A DNA stretch of 35,841 nucleotides, from positions 1 to 35,841 of the IMG/VR virus record IMGVR_UViG_3300021960_000238; one strand, 5' to 3'. The position numbers and the translations under genes were made by a program. Each line of letters opens with the position of its first letter. Position 1 is the stretch's first letter. Below, piece by piece: positions 7,324 through 16,405 of this stretch. Under the pieces are notes generated by a model. That model was given only the letters and a program-made list of their open reading frames with translations. It made no database searches and had not been told where the DNA came from. The stretch is from a virus.

Positions 7324-9260
7324 TGGAAGACGATCTTCTATTTACTCCTGAAGAGCTCTCGACACTTAACGAAGAGCAGAAAAATTTTCTTAGACCTATT
7401 AGGATGCAAAATCTGAGTGCACCAGGCCAGGCAGAGCCGTCTGGTCCCGTTGAGAAACAAAAATTTAGGACTCTCGCGCAAGGGTTGAGTTTTGGTTTTT
7501 CTGATGAGATTGAGGCTGTTATACGATCAGCTATACCTGGCGGTCCCAACTATACCGAGCTAAGAGATCAACTAAGGCAAAAGGTTTCTGATTACCAGCA
7601 GGCATATCCTGGCGAAGCAATTACCATGGAGGTAATCGGTGGTCTGGCTACAGGTCTTGTTCCTTTCGCTGGTCAAGCAAGAGCCGCTAGTACCATGGGC
7701 AGATTAATCGGCACATCTGCTGCTGAAGGAGCTCTGTACGGTCTAGGGACAAGCGAAGCTGACTTGTTTGGAGAGGGCGCCGATCCACTGCAAGCTGGCT
7801 TGGATGTTGCGGTGGGTGGTGTAACTGGAGCAGGAACAACAACTGCCGCTACCACAGCGTTTAGAGCGATAGGTGGCGTTGGATCCAAGTTTGTTAATTA
7901 TGTTAGAGAAAAGTTTGGAACACGATACAGCGATGATGTGCAAGCTTATATCGGCGGTCTGGCGTCACAGTCAGGAAAGTCTGTTGATGAGATAGTTGCA
8001 GACATCGCGGAAGGCAGGGCGTTCACTGACAATGCCTCCGTAAACGCAGCTTTGAAGCAGTTTATATTAGAAGGCGGAAAGCCAGCCCAGGAGCTTTTAG
8101 AGTTTGTGCAGAACAGGGCTCAAACCCTAAGAGGTCAGGCAAGAAGCGGTCTTCAAGAGTCACTTGCGCCAGGAACTGGTGATAACGTGCTCGATGAATT
8201 CATGACTAGAACTGAAAGGCTCAGAGGTCAAGAAAGCAGTCAATACACACAGATATTTGCTAATCATCCGTCGGTTACAAGACCTATTGCTAATCAGGTA
8301 GAGCGGTTGCTGCAAAGATACCCTACGGTTAGAAATGAATTAGGCTCTCTTTATCAAGAAAGAAACCTGGTTCCATTATTCAAAACTACAGATGACGGAG
8401 CGGTAGAACTCGCTAGGGCTCCCTCATTAGAGGATGCTGATAATATTTACAGATTGCTGCGTGACGAGGGTCAGCAACTGTCAATTAGCGGAAGAGGTAC
8501 ACGGTCTGGAGTGTACAAAACCGACGCAAACAACCTAAAAACCCTTTTGGACGATACTTATACAGATCTAAGAGACGCCAGAGCAAACTACTCCGCGTCA
8601 TTCTCATCATCAGAGGCTTTCGATGAAGGACTTGCGTCTCTGAACAAAAATGTCGATATGACTGCTCGAACATTTAGAGGAATGAATGCGGATCAGCAGG
8701 CATCTTTTAGGATTGGTGTTTTTGCTGCTTTAAGAGATAAATTGAGACGTACTCCGCAAAGCACAATTGCGAAGCTTGCAGAGGAAGATCAGCAGCTTGG
8801 AGATTTGTTGCGCTTAGTTGCTCCAACAGAGTCTATTGATGACCTGGCTAGAACTTTGGGAATAGCTGCCGAAGCCGGTAGAACTTCTGCATATCTGCCG
8901 CAAAGAGCCGGGTCTCAGACCTTGCCTCTGATGATGGCTAGAGATAAAGGTATACCTGTTACAGCGCAAGATTTAACCGGAGCTGCCTCTGGCGATCCGG
9001 CTGCCATGGCAAATATTGCAAACAAGACGGTCAGAGCTCTAACTCAAGCGACTCCTCTTTCTGAGCAAGGAAGGCAAGCGGTTGTTGATATACTGACATC
9101 TCAAGATCCAAACATATGGATAAAAGCCCTGACTGATAATTCTCAGTTTGATCAGTTATCTGCCTTGATAAATAGATACGCTGCAGCAGTTGCGCCAGGA
9201 GCTAGAACCGCCCTAACACAGCAATCAGCAAGTGGTATGCAAGGTCTTCTAGGAATGTAA
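7323..9260 (+). CDS. Putative large ejection / membrane-interacting virion protein B
   Basis: This 645-residue protein has a short acidic N-terminus (DDLLFTPEELSTLNEEQ) and then an LAQGLSFGFSDEIEA motif (about 53-67) that I recall from large phage virion or polyvalent proteins. A Gly/Ala-rich hydrophobic region (about 100-190, with IGGLATGLVPFAG and VAVGGVTGAG) could be a glycine-zipper membrane insertion segment. A long helical C-terminal half follows. No catalytic site is seen. It directly precedes the portal and is probably injected or forms a transenvelope channel; this is inferred. Confidence 0.6.
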   Translation: MEDDLLFTPEELSTLNEEQKNFLRPIRMQNLSAPGQAEPSGPVEKQKFRTLAQGLSFGFSDEIEAVIRSAIPGGPNYTELRDQLRQKVSDYQQAYPGEAITMEVIGGLATGLVPFAGQARAASTMGRLIGTSAAEGALYGLGTSEADLFGEGADPLQAGLDVAVGGVTGAGTTTAATTAFRAIGGVGSKFVNYVREKFGTRYSDDVQAYIGGLASQSGKSVDEIVADIAEGRAFTDNASVNAALKQFILEGGKPAQELLEFVQNRAQTLRGQARSGLQESLAPGTGDNVLDEFMTRTERLRGQESSQYTQIFANHPSVTRPIANQVERLLQRYPTVRNELGSLYQERNLVPLFKTTDDGAVELARAPSLEDADNIYRLLRDEGQQLSISGRGTRSGVYKTDANNLKTLLDDTYTDLRDARANYSASFSSSEAFDEGLASLNKNVDMTARTFRGMNADQQASFRIGVFAALRDKLRRTPQSTIAKLAEEDQQLGDLLRLVAPTESIDDLARTLGIAAEAGRTSAYLPQRAGSQTLPLMMARDKGIPVTAQDLTGAASGDPAAMANIANKTVRALTQATPLSEQGRQAVVDILTSQDPNIWIKALTDNSQFDQLSALINRYAAAVAPGARTALTQQSASGMQGLLGM

Positions 9261-9261
9261 T

Positions 9262-11349
9262 ATGCAACCGAAAAAGATGACAAACGACGAGATTGAAAGC
9301 ACCGTTGCCAAGGCAATTCAGGATGCTGTCGATTTTGTTGAATCAGAGATATCTGAAGACCGGGTAAAGGCTCAAAGATATTTCGATGGTGAGACTGACT
9401 TAGGTTACGAGGACGGCAGGTCTAGCGTTGTAGCAACTAAGGTCCGAGACATTATCCGTTCCATCAAGCCCAGCCTGATGCGCGTGTTCCTGAACACAGA
9501 CAAGCCTGTAGAGTTTGTGCCAAAGGGTCCAGAGGACGTAGGAAACGCTGAGCAGGCGACTAGCTATGTGCATTGGAAGTTTAACGAGCTCGGCGGCTAC
9601 AAGATACTGAACGACGCTTTCCATGATGCCCTGGTTAAAAAGACCGGGATTGTCAAAACCTACTGGGAAGACTACGACGAGTACGAGACATTCACTTTCA
9701 CCAACCTGAGCGACACTGAGTTTTCTCTGATTGTGAACGAGGATGACATCGAGGTTATTGAGCACTCAGAAACCATTGAGATCAGCATGGATCCGATGGG
9801 CATGGAGATGCAGGTAACCAGGCACGATATCAAGATCGTCAAGACGTTCACAAAAGGCAAGTTGTGCGTTGAGTCTGTGCCGCCGGAAGAGTTTTTTGTG
9901 GACCGCAACGCTAGATCAATTGATGACGCCTATGTGGTGTGTCACCGGGCAGAGATGCGCGTTGGTGATGTGGTTGCCATGGGCTTTGACTTTGATCAGG
10001 TTTCCGAGCTCTCAGGAATATCTGAAACAGACAGCCTGACAGACGAGGAAGAGCATGCGCGACGCGGCTACAGCCGGGACAGGATGGATGAGGACTACAA
10101 TGACCCGAGCATGAAGAATGTCTTGATCACCGAGGCATACATGCGGATGGACGTTGACGGTACTGGCTACCCTATCCTCTACAAGTTTATCCTGGGCGGA
10201 TCTGGATACGAGCTGATGGATATGATGCCCTGCGACAATATTCCGTTTGCCGTGTTTGAGTGTGACCCGGAGCCACATGCTTTCTATGGTCGCTCTGTTG
10301 CCGACTTGATCATGAGTGACCAGGACGCATCTACCTCAATGTTGCGCGGTGTGCTGGATAACGTGGCCCTCACTAACAACCCACAGCTGGGAGTTATTGA
10401 GGAACTGACAAACATGGACGATCTGCTGAACAACGAGATCGGCGCCATAGTCAGGATGAAGCAGCAGGGTGCTGTGACTCCGATGTCGGTCCCGTTTGTT
10501 GCCGGCACAACTCTTCCTGCCATGCAATATATGGATCAGCAGATTGAGCAGAAGACAGGCGTCACCAGAGCCTCTATGGGACTCGATCCAGATGCCCTAC
10601 AGAACACCACTGCTACCGCGGTAAACGCCACTATGCAGGCTGCAGCTGGCCAGGTAGAGGTTATTGCCAGGAACTTTGCAGAGGGCGGCATGAAGCGCCT
10701 GTTCAAGCTGATGCTTGAGGAGTTTATCAAGAACACTGACGATGAGACCGTCATGCGCCTGAATGGCCGTTTTACGCCAATTGACCCGCGGGTGTGGAAC
10801 TCAGACATGGACCTGAGCATCAACGTAGGTCTGGGTACCGGGCAGGAAGACACCAAGATGGCCGCGCTCAACCAGGCTCTCGGAATGCAGATGCAGATCT
10901 GGAGCAACTACGGGCCCAGCAACGGTCTTGTAACAATGACACAGATACGCAATACTCTCGCCGACATGCTTGCCATGGGCGGTCTGAGGAACTCTGACAG
11001 GTACTTTATGCCCATGGATCCGCAGACAGAGCAGTTGCTTGTACAGCAGGCTGAGAAAGCGCAGCAGGCTATGGCGCAGGGTCAGGATCCGAACCAGGCA
11101 TATCTGCAGGCTGAGACGATTAAGATGCAGGGCAGGCTACAAAGCGATCAGATGAAGACTCAGGCCAAGATGCAGGCAGATATGGCCAAGATGCAGTTTG
11201 ATGCTCAGAAGGCGGCTGCAGAGGACGATCTAGAACGTGATAAAATGGATCAGCAGCTACTGGTTGATGCTGCTGATATTTATGGCAAGTACGGCACTGC
11301 AGTTGATGTTGCCAGGATTAAAAACTTACAGAATACGCCGAGGCAGTAA
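9262..11349 (+). CDS. Portal protein (podovirus type)
   Basis: The 695-residue protein is the dodecameric DNA gate of the capsid. It has the features of large podovirus portals: an N-terminal helix followed by RAQRYFDG- and GRSSVVATKVRDIIRSIKPSLMR-like wing segments (about 35-75), the KTGIVKTYWED strand (about 117-127), DPEPHAFYGRSVADL and a clip/stem region around residues 360-450. A C-terminal Gln/Met/Lys-rich coiled-coil barrel runs from about 585 to 670. The ATG follows the ejection gene stop by one base. Position before a scaffold and capsid gene confirms the role. Codon use is GC-richer than the gene before it. Confidence 0.88.
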   Translation: MQPKKMTNDEIESTVAKAIQDAVDFVESEISEDRVKAQRYFDGETDLGYEDGRSSVVATKVRDIIRSIKPSLMRVFLNTDKPVEFVPKGPEDVGNAEQATSYVHWKFNELGGYKILNDAFHDALVKKTGIVKTYWEDYDEYETFTFTNLSDTEFSLIVNEDDIEVIEHSETIEISMDPMGMEMQVTRHDIKIVKTFTKGKLCVESVPPEEFFVDRNARSIDDAYVVCHRAEMRVGDVVAMGFDFDQVSELSGISETDSLTDEEEHARRGYSRDRMDEDYNDPSMKNVLITEAYMRMDVDGTGYPILYKFILGGSGYELMDMMPCDNIPFAVFECDPEPHAFYGRSVADLIMSDQDASTSMLRGVLDNVALTNNPQLGVIEELTNMDDLLNNEIGAIVRMKQQGAVTPMSVPFVAGTTLPAMQYMDQQIEQKTGVTRASMGLDPDALQNTTATAVNATMQAAAGQVEVIARNFAEGGMKRLFKLMLEEFIKNTDDETVMRLNGRFTPIDPRVWNSDMDLSINVGLGTGQEDTKMAALNQALGMQMQIWSNYGPSNGLVTMTQIRNTLADMLAMGGLRNSDRYFMPMDPQTEQLLVQQAEKAQQAMAQGQDPNQAYLQAETIKMQGRLQSDQMKTQAKMQADMAKMQFDAQKAAAEDDLERDKMDQQLLVDAADIYGKYGTAVDVARIKNLQNTPRQ

Positions 11350-11583
11350 TTGAGCCAAGACATAAGGCAGAGAGCTGCCAAGGCAAGAACATTACTTGCA
11401 GATGAAACCTTCAAGGAAGCAGTACAGGACTTGAAGCAGCTGCAGGTGAATGTATTCCTGAACCCAGCGAGCACTGTTGAGGATAGGGAAGAGGCGCACC
11501 ACATTGCTGGTGCATTATCTAAAATTGAGCAATATCTCCAATCCGCAGTTATGGACGAGAAAATGCTTGATAGACGAAAGTAG
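11350..11583 (+). CDS. Small helical protein between portal and scaffold
   Basis: This 77-residue protein uses a TTG start immediately after the portal TAA. It is helical: QRAAKARTLLADETFKEAVQ then STVEDREEAHHIAGALSKIEQYL. I recall small proteins of this style between portal and scaffold in podoviruses, but no function. Translation is likely coupled to the portal gene because no strong Shine-Dalgarno sequence precedes the TTG. Confidence 0.65.
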   Translation: MSQDIRQRAAKARTLLADETFKEAVQDLKQLQVNVFLNPASTVEDREEAHHIAGALSKIEQYLQSAVMDEKMLDRRK

Positions 11584-11595
11584 AGGATCAGCACC

Positions 11596-12588
11596 GTGGA
11601 AACGACTGATGATGTAATGATAGGCGACGGATCAGTAGATGCCGTTGCAAACAGCCTTTTACAAGGCGCACTAACTGAAGAGCCAACTAAGGAAGCCCAG
11701 CCAGAGGAAACCTTGCAAGAGGAAACTCAGGAGGCCGAGGAGGAGGCACAAGACGTTGGAGAAGACTCTGATGAGCCGGTTCGAGAAGAGCCTGTTGATC
11801 AGGGTGAGGATGAGCAAGAAAACGCTGATGAAGCCGGTCCAGAGGAACTTTTCACGGTCAAAGTAGATGGCCAGGAAGTGGAAGTAAACCTAGAGGATCT
11901 CAAGCGATCATACAGCGGCCAAGCTTATATCCAAAAAGGAATGCAGGAAGCGGCATCGGCAAAGAAAGAAGCCGAAGGCGTTTACCAGCAGCTCCTAAAC
12001 GAGCGACAGCAGATGTCAAATCTGATGGCTCAGTTGCAGTCTGGACAGGTACTTCAACCTCCACAGATGCCAGATAGGGAAACGTTTAAAAACGATCCTA
12101 TTGGCTACATGGAGGAGAAAATGAAGTACGACGAGGCGAAGGAAGCATATGACCAGCAGCAGGTTGCGGTGTATCAAGCAACGCAACAGCAGCAACAGTC
12201 TATGCAGATGGCGCACCAGGCTCACCTGAACGATGAGATGGCGAGGCTTGCACAGATAGTCCCTGAATTTGGTGACGCCGAAAAGGCAGGCAAATTGAGA
12301 GATGAGCTTTTAAGTTACGGTACTAGACTAGGCTACTCGGAGGCAGAGATCGCAGAGGTCTCAGATCACCGGGCGATAGTTGTGCTTCAGAAGGCGATGA
12401 AATATGACCAGCTAGTGGCTGGCAAAGACAAAGCTGTTCAGAAGGCAAGTAACGCCAGGCCGGTTAATGTGAAGCCCGGAGCTAAGAAGAGCCCGACAGC
12501 CAGCAAGCAGAAAGCCAAGGCAAATGCGGTCGCTAGGATGAAGAAATCTGGCAGCGTAGATGACGTTGCTTCTTATTTACTAAGCTAA
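11596..12588 (+). CDS. Capsid scaffolding protein
   Basis: This 330-residue protein shows the expected scaffold composition. Residues ~25-85 are very acidic (Glu/Asp-rich), followed by a VKVDGQEVEVNLEDLKRSYSG motif common in phage scaffolds. A Gln-rich coiled coil spans about 115-215. A Lys-rich C-terminal tail (about 275-320) could bind the capsid shell. It lies between portal and major capsid protein. The start is GTG with AGAGGA upstream. A C-terminal SGSVDDVASYLLS segment resembles the end of other podovirus scaffolds. Confidence 0.85.
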   Translation: METTDDVMIGDGSVDAVANSLLQGALTEEPTKEAQPEETLQEETQEAEEEAQDVGEDSDEPVREEPVDQGEDEQENADEAGPEELFTVKVDGQEVEVNLEDLKRSYSGQAYIQKGMQEAASAKKEAEGVYQQLLNERQQMSNLMAQLQSGQVLQPPQMPDRETFKNDPIGYMEEKMKYDEAKEAYDQQQVAVYQATQQQQQSMQMAHQAHLNDEMARLAQIVPEFGDAEKAGKLRDELLSYGTRLGYSEAEIAEVSDHRAIVVLQKAMKYDQLVAGKDKAVQKASNARPVNVKPGAKKSPTASKQKAKANAVARMKKSGSVDDVASYLLS

Positions 12589-12605
12589 CCGTGAGGTGAT
12601 CTAAA

Positions 12606-13568
12606 ATGGGCGTTTCCGCTAACACTAACGAGACATATGATGTCACTACGATCCGCGAGGATCTGCAGGACGCATTGATCTCAATTTCTCCGACTGACAC
12701 TCCTGTCATGTCTGCTATTGGCCGTCGCAATGTTGACAACACATTCTTTGAATGGGGTGTTGTTTCATTGGCGGCAGCCAGCAGCTCTAACCGTGTGATC
12801 GAAGGTGAAGCAGCACCTGGCAATGACGCAGCAACTAACGCTGTCCGCCAGGGTAACTACACTCAGATCTCTGACAAGGTTGTAGAAGTATCTGACACTG
12901 CTAACGCCGTTAATGGCGCTGGCGATGCTCAGACTACTGCCAAGCAGGTTGCGTACAAGCTCAAAGAGCTCAAGCGCGACATGGAAACCATGATCTGTGA
13001 CAACGTTGCAGGTAGTGCTGGTGCTTCTGGTACTGCTCGCGCATCTGCAGGTCTTCCTGCTCACTTGCGTACCAATGCAAGCCGAGGAACTGGTGGTGCC
13101 GATGGTACTACTTCAGGCTCTGGTGATGCTGGCTACGTTGACGCAGCTGCTACCGACGGCACTACTCGTGCAGTTACTGAGTCTCTTCTGAAGGGCGTTA
13201 TTGCTGACTGCTGGGATCAAGGCGCTGAGCCCTCAGTTGTTATCTGTGGATCTTCACAGAAGCAGACTATCTCTACTTTTACTGGTAACGCTACCCGTTA
13301 CAAGGAAGCAGAGGACAGCAAGCTGAATGCAGCAATCGATGTATATATCTCCGATTTCGGTGAGTTGCAGATTGTTCCATCACGCTTTAGTCGTGCCCGT
13401 GACGTTCTGGTTCTGGACCCGAACTACGCACGAGTTGCATACCTCAAGCCTACCACTCAGAAGGAACTGGCTCGCACTGGTCACAGTGAGCGTCGGTTGA
13501 TCTCTGTAGAGTACGGTGTGCAGGTAGACAACGAAGCAGCACACGGTGTTGTGGCAGACGTAAGCTAA
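12606..13568 (+). CDS. Major capsid protein, SU10 / DUF5309 type
   Basis: This 320-residue protein is the HK97-fold shell subunit by family. Diagnostic stretches are the N-terminal TYDVTTIREDLQDALISISPTDTPVMSAIG, the FFEWGVVSLAAAS segment, the G(N)YTQISDKVVEVSDTA region and LKRDMETMICDN. The C-terminus has LDPNYARVAYLKPTTQKELARTGHSERR, as in DUF5309/SU10-type capsids. A strong ribosome-binding site (GAGGTGATCT, 12592-12601) precedes the ATG, consistent with high expression. A run of small head-completion-type genes follows. Confidence 0.88.
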   Translation: MGVSANTNETYDVTTIREDLQDALISISPTDTPVMSAIGRRNVDNTFFEWGVVSLAAASSSNRVIEGEAAPGNDAATNAVRQGNYTQISDKVVEVSDTANAVNGAGDAQTTAKQVAYKLKELKRDMETMICDNVAGSAGASGTARASAGLPAHLRTNASRGTGGADGTTSGSGDAGYVDAAATDGTTRAVTESLLKGVIADCWDQGAEPSVVICGSSQKQTISTFTGNATRYKEAEDSKLNAAIDVYISDFGELQIVPSRFSRARDVLVLDPNYARVAYLKPTTQKELARTGHSERRLISVEYGVQVDNEAAHGVVADVS

Positions 13569-13798
13569 TGTCTGTCAAGATACGATGTGTATCCGAGAGG
13601 CGGCCCTGGGTTCAGGGTCGCCCTCTCTCTATTGGAGACGAGATATCTGTCGAGAAGGATGAGGCAGATGTCTTGGTTGATTCTGGAATGTTTGAAAGGA
13701 TAGCGAATGTCAGTAAAAGAAAAGATAGTGGCGGAGGACAACAAGGTACGGATAGTCCGAAGCCAAGACGTAGGCGGAATCTTAAAAGAGATTCATGA
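13568..13798 (+). CDS. Small protein following the capsid gene
   Basis: This 76-residue protein overlaps the capsid stop by one base. The first ~50 residues (RRPWVQGRPLSIGDEISVEKDEADVLVDSG) resemble small conserved proteins encoded just after phage capsid genes, possibly head completion or decoration. The C-terminus is a basic, Gly/Gln/Arg-rich tail (KPRRRRNLKRDS) that overlaps the next gene by 92 bases in another frame. The tail may be a by-product of that overlap or a nucleic-acid contact. Confidence 0.55.
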   Translation: MSVKIRCVSERRPWVQGRPLSIGDEISVEKDEADVLVDSGMFERIANVSKRKDSGGGQQGTDSPKPRRRRNLKRDS

Positions 13799-13988
13799 GC
13801 TAAAAGAAAACGTTCCAAAGACTTACGGTGACGCTAAGGTCAGATGGGCGGGCTCTATACCTTTGGTAATTGCTGAAGAGTGGGCCCGAGAATGTAATGC
13901 TCAGATAGGCACGAAAGAATACGCGGCATACGTCAAGCGTAAGCTTTCTGATCCTGATTACAAAAAGCTTTTGGTGCATGGTTACTAA
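13707..13988 (+). CDS. Conserved small head-region protein
   Basis: This 93-residue protein has a mixed N-terminal region then DAKVRWAGSIPLVIAEEWA (about 43-60), ECNAQIGTKEYAAYVKRKL and DPDYKKLLVHGY. I recall this pattern as a widespread small protein near phage capsid genes, function unknown. AAAGGA precedes the ATG by about six bases, which supports this start despite the 92-base overlap with the upstream gene. Its stop overlaps a further small gene. Confidence 0.65.
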   Translation: MSVKEKIVAEDNKVRIVRSQDVGGILKEIHELKENVPKTYGDAKVRWAGSIPLVIAEEWARECNAQIGTKEYAAYVKRKLSDPDYKKLLVHGY

Positions 13989-14140
13989 TGGAAGTAACAA
14001 TCAGATTGACTGAATCCGATATGGAGCGATTTCTAGAGCTTGTTGACCTGATAGAAGTTTTAGAGATGTCCATCAAGGATCTCAAGGAGCTTGTAGATGT
14101 TCTCCGTGTTGAAAAGTATACAAAGCCGAAAGACTTGTAA
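13988..14140 (+). CDS. 50-residue helical protein
   Basis: This short gene is overlapped by one base with the previous stop. It encodes MEVTIRLTESDMERFLELVD then a Leu/Val/Glu heptad-like helix and a KYTKPKDL tail. It probably forms a small coiled coil. Function unknown. Tight coupling on both sides (the next gene starts at 14097 inside it) supports expression. Confidence 0.5.
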   Translation: MEVTIRLTESDMERFLELVDLIEVLEMSIKDLKELVDVLRVEKYTKPKDL

Positions 14141-14318
14141 GGAGTGCGGTAGCACTTTCACCTCTCAAACATCCCGTAATCTATTTTGCTGCAAAAGATG
14201 CTCTCTCCTTTACCGCAGCAGAAAAGTTGTTGGCACTGCAGCCAGCGACAAAGAGCAGAAAAAGCAACTCGATTTAAATAACTACTGGTTTAGCGTTTGG
14301 GCTGATTGTCATGAGTAG
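14097..14318 (+). CDS. Small zinc-finger protein
   Basis: This 73-residue protein has a clear CxxC-x14-CxxC zinc site (CKECGS...CCKRC, residues ~14-35), like small phage treble-clef or ribbon proteins. AAGGAG at 14084-14089 lies seven bases before the ATG and fixes the start within the upstream gene. It overlaps the phosphoesterase gene by eight bases. It may bind nucleic acid, possibly regulating or assisting the following enzyme; this is inference. Confidence 0.6.
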   Translation: MFSVLKSIQSRKTCKECGSTFTSQTSRNLFCCKRCSLLYRSRKVVGTAASDKEQKKQLDLNNYWFSVWADCHE

Positions 14319-15480
14319 TGAAGGTAAACAAATTAGCCGTGAAATGCTGGCCTACTGTACAACGGAAAAGCAGAGGCAGGTCATCGAGCTCTACATAGAG
14401 CATAAGTCTTCCAGAAAAGTCGGCAATATAGTTGGTTTAAAAGAAAGAAGCGTTAGAGGGATAGTTGCGCGTGTAGAGCAAAACGCAGCTAAAAAAGGCT
14501 GGAAAGGTAGAAACATAATACCTGACGGCTACAAGTTAAAAGGCAGATCTGCCCTGGTTGACGCAGATGGCGCTACTAAAATTGAGTGGATCAAGACTGA
14601 GGTTGATAAAGAGCGCATGCTTGAAATTATGCGCGAGGCATCAGAGAGCATGGCTGATGAGGTTAAGCCTTGGCCGGCAGTTAAACCTCCGAGAGATACC
14701 GCCAAAGATCTGTGTACCGTTTACACAATCACTGACTACCACATTGGAGCCTATAGCTTTGCTGCTGAGTCTGGAGAAGATTGGGATCTAGATATTGCAG
14801 AAAAAACTTTGTACCAGGGCGTCAATGATATGATGGCCAGGAGCCAAAATTCCGAGCAGGCTATCTTTTGCCAGATGGGCGATTTCTTGCACTGGGACGG
14901 ACTTGCCGCGGTAACACCATTGAGCAAGCATGCCCTGGACGCTGCCGGGCGGTATAGCGAGCTGGTAACACTCGCGGTGCAAACTTGTGTTAAGACCGTA
15001 GAGATGTTGCTGCATAAGCATAAAACTGTGCATGTCGTGATGTGCGAAGGAAACCATGACATTGCTGGTTCTATATGGCTGCAGTCAATCATGAAGATGG
15101 CTTTCAAAAAAAATAAGCGGGTTACCATCGATGACTCGGCTTTTCCTTATTACAGCTACAAGTTTGGCCGGGTATTCATGGGCTGGCACCATGGTCACCT
15201 GACCAAAATAAACAACCTGGCAAGCAAGTTTTTCTCTGAGCCCAGGTTCAGAGAGGATATGGGCGCGTCTGACTATATTTACTTATCAACCGGCCATCTT
15301 CATACTAAAGAAGTCCTAGAGAGGTCTGGAGCTGTCATAGAGCGGCATCCTACCTTGAGCGCCAGGGACGCCTATGCGGCCAGAGGATTTGACCATTCAC
15401 AGAGAGGAGCTCTTGCAATTACTTATCACCGGGAGAAGGGTGAGGTGAGCAGGGTAACGGTAATACCAGATGGAGACTAG
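14311..15480 (+). CDS. HTH plus calcineurin-like metallophosphoesterase
   Basis: This 389-residue protein has an N-terminal helix-turn-helix region (about 12-55, KQRQVIELYIEHKSSRKVG then GLKERSVRGIVARV). A complete metallophosphoesterase core follows: D142xH144, G190D191, GNHD (247-250), GWHHGH (291-296) and GHLH (328-331). Family enzymes hydrolyse phosphodiesters with two metal ions. An HTH fused to such a core suggests a DNA-processing nuclease or a DNA-guided phosphoesterase. It sits between head and lysis genes and overlaps both neighbours. The substrate cannot be told from sequence. Confidence 0.8.
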   Translation: MSSEGKQISREMLAYCTTEKQRQVIELYIEHKSSRKVGNIVGLKERSVRGIVARVEQNAAKKGWKGRNIIPDGYKLKGRSALVDADGATKIEWIKTEVDKERMLEIMREASESMADEVKPWPAVKPPRDTAKDLCTVYTITDYHIGAYSFAAESGEDWDLDIAEKTLYQGVNDMMARSQNSEQAIFCQMGDFLHWDGLAAVTPLSKHALDAAGRYSELVTLAVQTCVKTVEMLLHKHKTVHVVMCEGNHDIAGSIWLQSIMKMAFKKNKRVTIDDSAFPYYSYKFGRVFMGWHHGHLTKINNLASKFFSEPRFREDMGASDYIYLSTGHLHTKEVLERSGAVIERHPTLSARDAYAARGFDHSQRGALAITYHREKGEVSRVTVIPDGD

Positions 15481-15709
15481 GCTAGAGCGGCTAGAGACCA
15501 AGATTGATGACCTGCAGGAAGCGGTGGTATCTCTGGCGCGTGTGGAGGAAAGGATTACGACTATTTTCAACAGGCAGACCACGATTGAGCAGCGGGTAAA
15601 CGATATGGATGACAAGATCCAATCCATCAGCCCTGCTGTCAGGTTTGCTGAGCGCATATTCTGGGTAGCAGTTGTAACCGGAATTTCTGTCTACTTTAAG
15701 GTTGGCTAA
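15470..15709 (+). CDS. XhlA-like coiled-coil membrane protein
   Basis: This 79-residue protein has an N-terminal coiled coil (ETRLERLETKIDDLQEAVV through about residue 52) and a single C-terminal transmembrane helix (about 60-77, ERIFWVAVVTGISVYF). This is the topology of XhlA-type lysis accessory proteins, which sit in the inner membrane and help holin-endolysin lysis. It overlaps the phosphoesterase stop by 11 bases and starts the lysis cluster. The family link is topological rather than a confirmed homology. Confidence 0.6.
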   Translation: METRLERLETKIDDLQEAVVSLARVEERITTIFNRQTTIEQRVNDMDDKIQSISPAVRFAERIFWVAVVTGISVYFKVG

Positions 15710-16405
15710 ATGAAAATTAAACAAAGGCTAGACCCAGTGCTGCTAAAGATGGCATGCAGTTGGTCAATAAAGGCGTACAACGCCGAAAACCGGGATGCCA
15801 TCAAGATTGAAAACAAGTGGACCTCAATGACTGCATATGTGGTCAAAAGAAAATCTATTGATGTAATCGTGTTCAGAGGCACTCAGCAGGCCCGTGATTG
15901 GATATTTAACGCATCCGCAATACCTGTACCCTACGCAGGCAGATTGGCCCATGGTGGTTTTGCCATGGCCCATAGGTCCATTTGGAAAAAGATCCTGCCG
16001 CACATAGATTGGAAGAAGCGTACCCTAATCTGCGGGCATAGTATGGGCGGCGCTTTGTCAGAGGTCACGGCGGCGATACTGGAGCGAGCCGGGCATAAGA
16101 ATGTGAACTTGGTGGCGTTTGGAAAGCCGAACGTATGGTTCAAGGGCAGCAAGCGGCGCATGATTCTGGACAACCAAATCTCAGTGGTCAACGGCAGCGA
16201 CAGCGTTGCCAAGATTCCGCGGGCTCTATATGGCCCGTCAAAGTCGCAGACCATGCTCTACTTCAGTAACACAGGTTTTGACTGCATAGATCCGTGCCGA
16301 GACACCAGGAGAGCGGACCGCGGCAACCTGAAGGACGGGATATCTGATCACTTTATGGATGGTTACAAGAAACGACTCGATGCATACCTGGAGGCAAACC
16401 AATGA
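15710..16405 (+). CDS. Class 3 lipase-like alpha/beta hydrolase
   Basis: This 231-residue protein matches Lipase_3. VIVFRGTQQARDW forms the oxyanion strand, AHGGF the following loop, and LICGHSMGGALSEV the nucleophile elbow with Ser111. VNGSDSVAKIP supplies Asp164, and His214 in SDHFMDGY is a likely catalytic histidine. No signal peptide is visible, so it would reach phospholipids or lipid A only from the cytosol or after membrane disruption. It lies directly before a lipoprotein, a holin-like protein and a lysozyme, which suggests a role in lysis or host envelope breakdown. Confidence 0.85.
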   Translation: MKIKQRLDPVLLKMACSWSIKAYNAENRDAIKIENKWTSMTAYVVKRKSIDVIVFRGTQQARDWIFNASAIPVPYAGRLAHGGFAMAHRSIWKKILPHIDWKKRTLICGHSMGGALSEVTAAILERAGHKNVNLVAFGKPNVWFKGSKRRMILDNQISVVNGSDSVAKIPRALYGPSKSQTMLYFSNTGFDCIDPCRDTRRADRGNLKDGISDHFMDGYKKRLDAYLEANQ

